From the NCBI GenBank assembly GCA_009809945.1, contig WTPW01000415.1, positions 317,911 through 381,910 of the forward strand: a DNA stretch of 64,000 bases, written 5' to 3'. The number at the start of each line of letters is the position of its first letter. Position 1 is the first letter of the stretch. The position numbers and the translations under genes were made by a program. Below the pieces are notes generated by a model, which worked only from the letters and a program-made list of their open reading frames with translations, searched no databases and was not told where the DNA came from. This stretch comes from Gigaspora margarita (Eukaryota; Glomeromycota; Glomeromycetes; Diversisporales; Gigasporaceae). This document shows, piece by piece, positions 55,517 to 64,000 of the stretch.

Positions 55517-56927
55517 TAGAGATGGGAAAAATGCGTATTTTATAATAAAATGCGCATTAATGCGCATTAATGCGCATGATACCGCATGATAAAAAATTTT
55601 TTTTTTAAATTTTTATCATTATTGATAATACATCTAAATAAAGATACTACATATTGATTCTGAATCAGATTTTGCCTACTACTGACATACTATTCTATTA
55701 ACTACAATATATGGTTAAGATTAAGTTGGTTTGCATTAAAATTATAACATGCAAATAATTATATGTCGCAATAATTACAGATTCAAATAGTATCGACACC
55801 TTAATTTAAATTTTCTCACAGTCTGATTAAGTTCTTTAGATATAGCAAACCAAACATGGAAGTGCAATTGAAAATTTTTTTTTTATTCTCATTATTTAGC
55901 AGCGCCAATTACCGTTTATTATACACTCACACATGAAATTAGTAGATATTTTTGAGCAGACAGGACATTTGTGACTGCGGAATAATTTTATTTTGTTTTG
56001 ATTGATTCCCTTACAATGTCATTTTTTACAAGTACAGAATTTGTATTAGCATTCACCGACATATTTCTTCACAATTATATTATCTCATATCGATTGTTAA
56101 TGAATTTGAATTGTGATGACATTCTTGATTACAACTTGCTCATCGATATATTAGTCTTAACATTTTGATAACGGGTTATATAACCAATCAAAAAGCGTTA
56201 AAGCACAATAACTTGATTATATTACTATATTAGTTTAGCACACTTATCACCTTTTGAACATATCCGTGATTTTATTGGTTTGTAGATCGATATAAAACTA
56301 CGAATCGCTGATAAAATTAGTCAATCTGAGCGGCAAAAAATTACGGCCAAAAATTCTAGAAATCAATCATCTAAATATTTGGTTGAATGTAATTTTTTTT
56401 ATATTTACTAATATATTCACTATTTTTTTTATTAATCTTTATGTTTTATCTATCGCGGAACATTTGTCTTATTCTTGCACTTGTTCTTGCACTTGCACTT
56501 ATTTTTGCACTTATTCTTGAACGTTTTCAAATTCGTGAACTTTTTTTAACCCAAAATAGTTTGTAAATATTAGGCAATCAAACAACAAAAGTAAATTTGG
56601 CAAATTCACGTTTCACGATTTTGTGTTGTTTAAGGGCATTATAAGGGCGATAAAAATTGATATAATTATTACTCAAATGTTATAATAATTACTCGACCAT
56701 GATAATTGCCATAATCATCTTAAGTATTTCTGGTAGTTTTCCCACATTTAGGTCACATTTTTCGGATACGACCAACCAAAAATGTTAAAGCGAAAAGACC
56801 CAGAATTGAAGTATATAGATAGATTAGAATGTTAATTACACTTATATTTAATTTTTCTATATAAAATTTTGATGGGATAAAATGCGCATGATTGAGGAAT
56901 AATGCGCACGCATGAAACCCATCTCTA
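55517..56927. mobile_element. hAT-type non-autonomous element
   Basis: 1411 bp. TAGAGATGGGAAAAATGCG and right complement TAGAGATGGGTTTCATGCG. Perfect 8-bp duplication AAAATAAC (55509-55516, 56928-56935). The subterminal regions are rich in AATGCGCATTA. Inside is a minisatellite of TTCTTGCACTTG units (56472-56520). No transposase seen. A diverged inverted relative lies at 63140-63500. Confidence 0.85.
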
Positions 56928-56979
56928 AAAATAACATTATTAAAGAGTATATTATAAAAAGTAATGGTAGAAACAACTA

Positions 56980-58397
56980 AGTGCTCCGAATCGGGTCGGG
57001 TCAACCCGAAACCCGACCCGAAATTTCGGGTCGGGTCGGGTTCGGGTTAGAAATATCTGACCCGAAAATTTCGGGTCGGGTTTGGGTCGGGTTCGGGTTG
57101 AACGTCAACCCGACCCGACCCGACCCGAAAAATTATCCAATTTATAGATGCGCGAAATTAGCATTTTATGTTTTTTTTGGTTCTAATAGCAAGTGCATAT
57201 GTATTTTTAAATAATATTTTAAATAAAACTTCAAAAGACAGTCAAGTATGCACCAATCAGATTTCTTCAAACGATCGACACAAAATTGTCACTCGATTTT
57301 GATTGGTTAACGGCCGCAGATCTTCAAGTTTTGGCCCACATTACATAATTGTTTAATAATTTCCAGCCGTTAGTAACTTTTGATTTTTTCATTACAAAAA
57401 TAGAAATTTTTGGAAATAATCCCGCATTATTGTAAAATTGACCCAGGAACAATTTTCACTTAATAGGCATTAGTAGAATTTTGAGTAATTAGGTCAAAAT
57501 TTTTCTTAGCCAATCAAAATCGAGAATCTGAAGGGTATAACGTGAAAATCATATTTTTTAAAAAAAACTGTTGATACGTAACTTGAAATTTCAACTATAT
57601 TTTTTACTTTAAAATATTACACATATTGAAATTAGTTTGATTCATTGAAGAGAGCTGATTAAATTAAAAATCCCTGGTAATAATATTATATACTTTTTTT
57701 GACCAAAAATATCTCAGCAATCGCCTATCTAATTTGATCAAAATTTTGAAAAAATTAATTGCTGACTTTTTTTTAACAATCGCCTAAATTCTTTTTAACT
57801 TCGAACAATAATTTCTCGACGGCAAAATCAGTAAAATTTTTTATATTAATTCCATGAATTCATAGTATAAAAATAAGGCCGTTTGAAGTTAATTTTTTGG
57901 TTAACATACCCCCCTCTCGGCTGAAGTCTCCTCCCACCTCCCTCCGAAAATGAACAGCCAATCAAAACGCTGGATGACTCTCGCCAGTCACCTGATTTAT
58001 ATCAACCAATCAAATTGGCCCATCTTTGTTCATTTCTATATGTTCGTTTCATATGTTCGTTTCGTTTTATCCCCCTCCCCCCCTCCCGAGAGTCCTGGAA
58101 AAGTGATGTTAACCAAAGAATCAACTTCGAACAGCCTAAAGAAAACTTCTTAGTGTAGTAGCCCGCTGAATTTATAAACATACCACGCTTAGATTTGATT
58201 AGCCAACTTCGATGACCATCATTACATGAATTATTAAACGTTTAAGAGCAAAAAGGGCGAATAAATTCATTTTTTAAAAAATTTAATATATTAGTCCTAA
58301 AATTTCGGGTCGGGTAGGGTCGGGTAGAGTTCAGTTCGGGTTGAAGCTCTAACCCGAAAATTTTCAACCCGACCCAACCCGACCCGTTCGGAGCACT
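56980..58397. mobile_element. TIR element with 11-bp duplication, GGGTCGGG-rich ends
   Basis: 1418 bp. AGTGCTCCGAATCGGGTCGG and right complement AGTGCTCCGAACGGGTCGGG. Perfect 11-bp duplication AGAAACAACTA (56969-56979, 58398-58408), longer than in hAT and in the range of Mutator-like elements. Both ends are made of GGGTC/CCCGA runs. Carries the Tourist-like MITE at 57877-58136. No transposase. Confidence 0.8.
57877..58136. mobile_element. Tourist/PIF-Harbinger-like MITE, complete copy
   Basis: 260 bp. GGCCGTTTGAAGTTAATTTT and right complement GGCTGTTCGAAGTTGATTCT, both continuing TTGGTTAACAT. 3-bp duplication TAA (57874-57876, 58137-58139). C-rich blocks lie just inside both ends. Partial relatives at 31754, 40420 and 45345. 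Confidence 0.8.
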
Positions 58398-59220
58398 AGA
58401 AACAACTAATTGGTAAAATTTCTTGTTGAAGAAATTCTGTTTTTACAAGTTTTGTAAATTTTTCAAAACTAAAAGAATATTAACTATACTTCTTCTACAT
58501 GCATCAGTTGTTTTATCTACAGTAAACCAAATTTTTTTGTCTTGAAATAAAAAGTGTAATTTCTCTAATTCAATATTATAAACAAGTGGAAGATATCATT
58601 CACAAAGTTGATTAGTACCTATAATTGCATAATCTAATATAAAATAATTGATATTATATATAAAAACAAACAAATCAATATAAAAAAACATGATTATTAT
58701 AATAACTACTATCTATACAATATTTTTAATTTTTTCTAAAGGAACATTCACATTAGTAAAAGTCATAATAATGTTAATATTAACCTCTTATTTCTAGTTA
58801 TTTGAGTTTGTAAAGTAAATAAATTTTTGTTTAGGCAAATCTTGACTAATTACTGCAATTTTTTTCATGTTTATTAGTTTTTAGATGCACCTCTAAATTA
58901 TTGTTTCTTTTTATGGTCAATAGCACATTTACATTATGTGCAATAAATTTTTCCTTCACTTTGATAAAAATAATCTTTGTATTTTGAATATTTATCTAAA
59001 ATTGAACAACCTTGTAACATTTTGAAAAAAAAATCTATCCATTAGCAAATTTAAATTTTGGTCATCTATAAATTTAAAATTGCTAATTGTTTGCAAACAA
59101 AAGAGAGTCATTCATGAATAGCAAAATTGCATCTTAGTGCAATAATAATGTAGCTAGCTATTTGTAGCAATTTGCTAGAAATAGCACTATATTAGATACT
59201 AGAAATAGCTGGACACTCTG

Positions 59221-60149
59221 GTGTTACATATTACCATGACTATAGTGCAAAAATCCCTGTGTTTTTTGACCAATCAAGTTTAAAGATCAAGTGTAATATA
59301 AACAATTGAAGCAAAACCACCCTTTACTTGAAATTTTAATTAAGAAACTACATCTATGGCTTAATTAAATGCTTCTTGTGAAATTTTACTATTAATCATC
59401 AAATTATTCTAGTTTTATTCTTGGTAAAAAATAAAAATTTTGGGGTATAATTTATTAGAAAGAAATTTGTCTAATTGTCTGATATAGATCAATTTTCAGA
59501 GTAATTAAAATGTTACAAGCTAATACAATATTATTTCTTAAAGTGTATTAGCATGCCAATATTTCTTGAGCACCTATATGAACCCAAATTGTAACATAAA
59601 ATCTCCTATTTTTGCCAAAATAACTATTTCAAATCAGGTTCATTATTAGCTAATTTGAACCCAATTTGGTTTAAATTGATCTGTGCAAAGATGAAACACT
59701 ATCTGGTTACTTTTAAAAAAAAATGATGTTATTTCTTTACTTGTTACAATGCAATTGTTGTTATTACTTAATTTTAAGTTTTTATAAATGCTTTAGCTAT
59801 GCTAACTTCTTTTTAATTACTTAAAAAAAGTTCTGTAATAATATCTTTTTTGTAGACCAGTATTTTAAAAAAAGTCAGTTTAAATAATTGTTATAAAGAA
59901 TTATAATTAATACTAGTTTAATTATTAACTAGGTTAATGCATGATATTGTTTGTTTGGAACCTTATAGCCTGTTCTGAAAACCTCCGTTATCTGTTTATT
60001 TTAGGCTGATTCAGGTTGATTTATTGTTTTTATTGGGCAATAAATAAATAACATTACTGGAAATAATAATACACAAAATCTGATCTATTACTCCTCCATT
60101 AAAGTCCTCAGTTTTGCTCTAGGCAATTAAATAAATTAATTATATAAAT
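59221..60149. other. Gene-free stretch
   Basis: The third copy of the short repeat (AGGTTAATGCATGATATTG) lies at about 59932. Weak minus-strand coding traces at about 59400-59700 could not be assigned. Confidence 0.35.
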
Positions 60150-60684
60150 AGGGAATATAAATTTGTCACACCTCTGACCAATAAAATCGCACTTTTTTGT
60201 AGACAAAAAATTTTTTAAAAATTAAAAATTTTACTTAATCAAGTGTAAATTATATATAAAATTGCACATCATATAATGTAAAATTTATTCTGAATATCTT
60301 TTCTAAGATATAAAGATAGATTGTCTTATTAAAAAAACATTTTATAAGAACAAACAAAATTTCCAATGTTAGTACATATAAAATTTTTTTATACTAATTT
60401 TAATATATATTTATTTTTTAAGTATTATATGTAAAATTTTACGCTAAACAACTTTTCTAAGATATAAAGATAGATTGTTTTAGTAAAAAAAAGTTTAATA
60501 TATATCTTAGAAAAAGGTTTAGAATAAAATTTTACACTACATGGTTTGTTATTGCTTATTTATTTATATTTTTACTAAGTAAAATTTTAATTTTTTAAAA
60601 AATTTTTTTTCTACAAAATTGTGCAATTTGATTGGTCAGAATCACAGAGTGCAACATGTCACAGTGTGACAAATTTATATTCCC
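60150..60684. mobile_element. Foldback element with 8-bp duplication
   Basis: 535 bp. GGGAATATAAATTTGTCACA at the left and its complement at the right. Arms extend about 200 bp (TTTTAAAAATTAAAAATTTT, CTAAGATATAAAGATAGA). AT-rich duplication ATATAAAT (60142-60149, 60685-60692). A half copy lies at 18849-19137. Confidence 0.7.
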
Positions 60685-60692
60685 ATATAAAT

Positions 60693-61605
60693 TTACATAA
60701 TATGTATATATAAATATTTATCTTTTAATAAATTTATTTATATTATATTTATATTATAATAACAAATTTTTTGCTTTAACAAATAATAATTGTTTAATAA
60801 ACTTAAATAGTTAATTTTAAATTTTTGAATTAATTAATGCTCTTTATATACAAAGTAATTATTAAATAAAATAAATATTTACAAATTTGAATAGCTTATA
60901 TTAAATTCTTAGATTAATAAATATTTTTATACTTACCAATATTAACATATATAAATAAAATTAAATAACAAATATTTCTAAACTTGAATGTCTTATAAAC
61001 TCTTAGTTATAATAATCTCTAGGTTCAACTAAATAATTGAATAAAATAAAATTAAATTATAAAATTCACAAATCTGAATACTTATTTTAAAATAAAGTAA
61101 ATAAATATTTTTTATGCTTACTAAAATTAATATAAATAAAGTAAATAAATATTTTTTATGCTTACTAAAATTAATATAAATAAAATAGTAATAGATATTA
61201 ACATTTTTAATTCTTATATTAATAAATGTTTTTTATATATATATTTTTTTTTGTGTCAAAGTTTCTGCTTTGGGGAAAGGTATTTATTCAAGCAAATGGA
61301 TCAAGGGCACCTCTTTGGGCACCTGACATTTGTTACATTGATGAGAATACAACTAGCCACATGTATAACTTTTGGTTGTCTAATTTATGCAGTCTGCCAG
61401 AAGGTTCTACACTAGTTGCCATACCTGCAACCCAACTAGGGGGTTACCTATTTAAACCCTCTGGTTCATACTTTGCCTACCAACCCTACTTGTATCACCA
61501 GTACAATCTTCTGATACATTAGTCAGTCAAGGTTAGTCCCAGATACTTTATGGAATCCTCTTAGGACTAGTTTATCCAATGTTTTTTGTATTTAAATAAC
61601 AGATA
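60693..61605. other. AT-rich stretch with one short open frame
   Basis: AATATTTTTTATGCTTACTA plus AAATTAATATAAATAAA is tandemly duplicated at 61108-61185. A plus frame at 61260-61522 (GSRAPLWAPDICYIDENTTS, PEGSTLVAIPATQLGGYLF) has protein-like composition but no recognised family; possibly an exon relic. Confidence 0.4.
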
Positions 61606-61645
61606 TTATATATATATATACACATATATATATATATATATATTA
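61606..61645. repeat. TA microsatellite
   Basis: About 40 bp of (TA)n interrupted by CACA. Confidence 0.9.
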
Positions 61646-61949
61646 TTTGAGCAATTTGACCAGTATTAAGCTCTTGGACTAGACCAGCAAATTGGTCAAA
61701 TGGTTTGGCAAGCTTGACCATTAACTAGTCCAACCCAATACTGGTTTAATTATAAATCTTTTTTTTATGCCCATTATTTCTTGTAGTAAAGATGATAGTT
61801 TATTAAAGGTAACAACCAGTTGTTAAATGTATTGGTAATAGTTTTAAAGGACTTGAATTTTTTAGGACCCCAGATATCTCTAATATAGGTTATAACTGGA
61901 TTTTGGCCAATTTTGACCTAATTTGTAAAAACTAAAAATTTGTATTTTT

Positions 61950-62210
61950 ATAAATATGGGATGAGTCAATAGAAATCAAGCAAATTTTTTTTAGTAAATT
62001 TTTTTAAAATTTCAAATCAAAATAACTTAACAAAACTTGATCAATGTGATAAAATTTTTTTTAAATTAATTCTATAAAATTAATTTAAAAAAAAAATTTA
62101 TTAAAACTTGATTAAGTTTTTATTAAGTTATTTTGATTCAAAGTTTCAAAAAAATTATATTATAAAAAATTTGCTTGATTTCTATTGACTCACCCCCATA
62201 TCTTGGTAAA
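61950..62210. repeat. Foldback element, about 260 bp
   Basis: ATGAGTCAATAGAAATCAAG at the left faces CTTGATTTCTATTGACTCA at the right. The inner arms AAATTTCAAATCAAAATAAC and the complement also pair. AT-rich loop with a further hairpin. Confidence 0.75.
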
Positions 62211-62448
62211 CAGCAATCTAAATTGAATGAAAATTTTTTTATTAGATGTGTCTTATTAGGAGCTTTCATTTAAAAAATTTATTCAAATTGGGCCACTGTA
62301 TGCCAAGATAATTGCAAAAGGCTGTTTTTTTTGCTTCAGGGTTTTGCTGAAGGGTAATTCTGGCTAAGTTGTCATAGTCACATGTTTCAAATTAGTCACT
62401 TCTCCCACTAAAACTTGGCACTTATTTAATATACTACACGCACTTTCC

Positions 62449-62726
62449 CAGTGTTGTCACAGGACAGCTCTGGACAAATTGTGGACAATTGTGGACAGTT
62501 TGGGACAAAAAAACAAATCTAAATTACTTAAAATTTTATCAAGATAACCTATTTTTTTCTTTTTAAAAAAATATTCAAAACTATAAAAAATATATAATCA
62601 TGTCTTTTTAAATTAATATATTAAATTTTAAAGTCTAAATATTCTTTGGACAGTTGTGGACACTGTGGGTGTTTGGATGTGGAAATGGGTAAAAAAGTCT
62701 TGAACATAGTAGACACAACAACACTG
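62449..62726. mobile_element. hAT-like MITE, GTGGACA-rich, copy 2
   Basis: 278 bp. CAGTGTTGTCACAGGACAG ... ACAACAACACTG. 8-bp duplication CACTTTCC / CACTTTAC (62441-62448, 62727-62734; 7 of 8). Interior TTGTGGACAATTGTGGACAG repeats. Inverted relative of 22273-22534. Confidence 0.75.
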
Positions 62727-62994
62727 CACTTTACTATCACTTCATTCACTCAAACAATACTGTTCTTTTATTATCAAAAACTAACTCCTTCATTTCTTAC
62801 ATTTTCTCTTATTTATACTATTACATATCACATAATTTTATTACATCTATATAATTAAAACACAAACATCTGCAACAATGTGGCTTTGTCCCAAATAATT
62901 GTACAACCTAGTCAAACTTAAGTTTCCTCATGATTTTACAGAATTGATACCACTATGATTGAACTGTGAAAATTAAAACACAAATGTCGCTCTG

Positions 62995-63124
62995 TTCCAC
63001 TGACCAATCAAATATTCTAATGTGGTCACACTAAAATAAGGCTTATATCAGAGCACTGATGTCTGTCTATTCTACTGGTAATCAAGTATTCTAATGTGAT
63101 CACACCAAAATAAGGCTTATATCA
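62995..63124. repeat. Direct duplication, period about 74 bp
   Basis: ATTCTAATGTGGTCACACTA then AAATAAGGCTTATATCA occurs twice with few changes. Confidence 0.75.
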
Positions 63125-63139
63125 ATGTTTTTAACNCCT

Positions 63140-63500
63140 TAAACAACNCTCTTAAAATCATGAAACATGAATNTTCCAAATTTGCTTCTTTTATTTGATT
63201 GCCTACAAACTGTTTTGAGCGAAAAAATGCTAAAAAAAGTCAATCAAATGTTTCATGAATTGGAAATCATTTTGTATAATGGTCCCAAGTTTAAGAACAA
63301 GTGCAAATGCAAGAACAAATGCAAACACAAGAGCAAGAACTAAAACAATTGCTTTGCAATAGATAAAAAAATATATCATACTATAAGGTATATCATGTAC
63401 AAAAACATTAAAAGCTACGTTTTTGATGCCTGTTACTTAAAACATATTTTATTCTATAAGTATTAAATAAATAAATATAATATAAACATACCAGTATGTG
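63140..63500. repeat. Diverged inverted relative of the 55.5-56.9 kb element
   Basis: TTTGATTGCCTACAAACTGT, AAAAAAAGTCAATC and the minisatellite AAGTGCAAATGCAAGAACAA, then ACAATTGCTTTGCAATAGAT, correspond in reverse complement to 56600-56440. Ambiguous bases lie at 63136-63173. Confidence 0.5.
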
Positions 63501-63603
63501 CGTATGTACCAATAAGAAATTGCCAAAAAATTCGAGCAAGGTGACTTGAATATATCTTAAAATTACATTATCCTGAGCCTTAAATAAATATTTATTCCCC
63601 GGT

Positions 63604-64000
63604 TAATATTTATACTTCTATACTATTTCTTCTCCAGATTTCGGATTCAGGCTGATCCAGAATTTTTATAATTCTTTTTGGTTATATATCTTTTTTTTTA
63701 TTTTTTTAATAATATACAAATTTTAAACTATTTAAACAGTTACAAAGTAAAAGTCGCTGGCTAACAAAAAAAGAGAAAAAAGCAAATGAGGGTTTGTAAT
63801 TTGTAGTAAACTAAACTTTATGAAATACATAGCTTCATTTTGAAAAAATAGTATCTTTATACAATCTATTAAAGAAGCATCAGTGGCACTTTTGATACCT
63901 ATTACACTAAAATCATACTTCTATACTGTTTCTTCTCCAGATTTTAGATTTAGGCTGATCCGGAATGTTCATAATTCTTTTTGGATATATATCTTTTTTT
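63604..64000. repeat. Direct repeat, about 305 bp apart
   Basis: ATACTTCTATACTATTTCTT, CTCCAGATT, CAGGCTGATCC and TAATTCTTTTTGG at 63611 recur from 63918 to the window end. Confidence 0.75.

Larger units (their letters stand above)
54609..58990 (-). pseudogene. hAT transposase, fragmented
   Basis: From its N terminus: a BED-type zinc finger trace (YCT-CKCAIDH, then HLKTNKHEKN-like, about 58960-58850). Next KKIWFTVDKTTDACRRSIVN (about 58560-58480), which fits the catalytic-Asp region (V-D-x-T-T-D). Then, beyond the two insertions, MSDNASYMKNPFQMF and a His/Cys region with GNAWLKNTKN. A C-terminal piece follows at 55184-54909 (IANWVSNPDMVIYIE). Last is the dimerisation motif VLSKIALIYIWLPVSGADVE + RSFSNYKHIL, ending with an acidic tail and TAA at 54609. 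Many stops and shifts; inactive. Confidence 0.7.
54131..59220 (-). mobile_element. hAT transposon, decayed, with nested insertions
   Basis: 5090 bp. Ends CGGAGTATCAGCTATT and right complement CAGAGTGTCCAGCTATT. 8-bp duplication GTGTTACG / GTGTTACA (54123-54130, 59221-59228; 7 of 8). It carries a hAT transposase remnant on the minus strand. Two later insertions (55517-56927 and 56980-58397) with their duplications account for about 2.85 kb, leaving a host element of about 2.24 kb. Confidence 0.8.

Noticed and set aside
56981..57214. Plus ORF of 77 codons
   Set aside because: Produced by the GGGTCGGG-rich end of a transposon; not protein-like.
61226..61522. Plus ORF with APLWAPDICYIDE
   Set aside because: Protein-like but no family, splice partner or element context recognised; not called a gene.

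Overview
The window looks like nuclear DNA from an arbuscular mycorrhizal fungus, most likely Rhizophagus (Glomeromycota). This rests on very AT-rich DNA with almost no free-standing genes, short introns (72-86 bp) with GT..AG ends, and gene families known to be expanded in that lineage (BTB-TLDc protein, F-box/LRR protein, MGC-start SAM methyltransferase, stand-alone retropepsin-like genes). Transposon debris is dense. No tRNA, rRNA or CRISPR was recognised. Names and roles come from reading motifs by eye; no database search was run.

Layout. 0-0.9 kb: part of an unrecognised minus-strand gene. 1-5 kb: minisatellite-like arrays with two small inserted MITEs, then a 327-bp-period array of hairpins. 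5.7-16.7 kb: an intronless, decayed gene cluster. It holds a primase-helicase (AEP + zinc ribbon + D5-like SF3 helicase + C-terminal domain), a tyrosine-recombinase-like gene, three retropepsin-like genes, two related small Cys-rich genes, an F-box/LRR gene and small unknown genes. This is the best candidate for a poorly described system: a replicon-like or virus-like mobile element carrying its own primase-helicase and recombinase. Every clear in-frame premature stop in it is TGA or TAG, never TAA.

17-24 kb: gene-free DNA with at least seven short inverted-repeat elements, several with clear target-site duplications (TSDs). 24.4-30.8 kb: a decayed LINE-type retrotransposon on the minus strand (ORF1, endonuclease, RT with YMDD, RNase H, C-terminal zinc finger), with a hAT-like MITE inside the RT region. 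31-45 kb: an internally deleted Tc1/mariner element, a MULE/FAR1-like fragment, A-rich tracts, TIR elements and tandem arrays, including a roughly 65-bp array with a tRNA B-box-like motif.

48-54 kb holds the only two nearly intact cellular genes: a SAM-dependent methyltransferase (+ strand, at least six exons, one apparent 1-nt deletion) and a BTB-BACK-TLDc gene (- strand, two exons). A decayed hAT transposon (54131-59220, 8-bp TSD) sits about 0.1 kb upstream of the BTB start. Two further elements are nested in it, and one of those carries a Tourist-like MITE. 59-64 kb: more foldback elements and diverged repeats. Ambiguous bases (N) cluster at 16063-16260 and 63136-63173.
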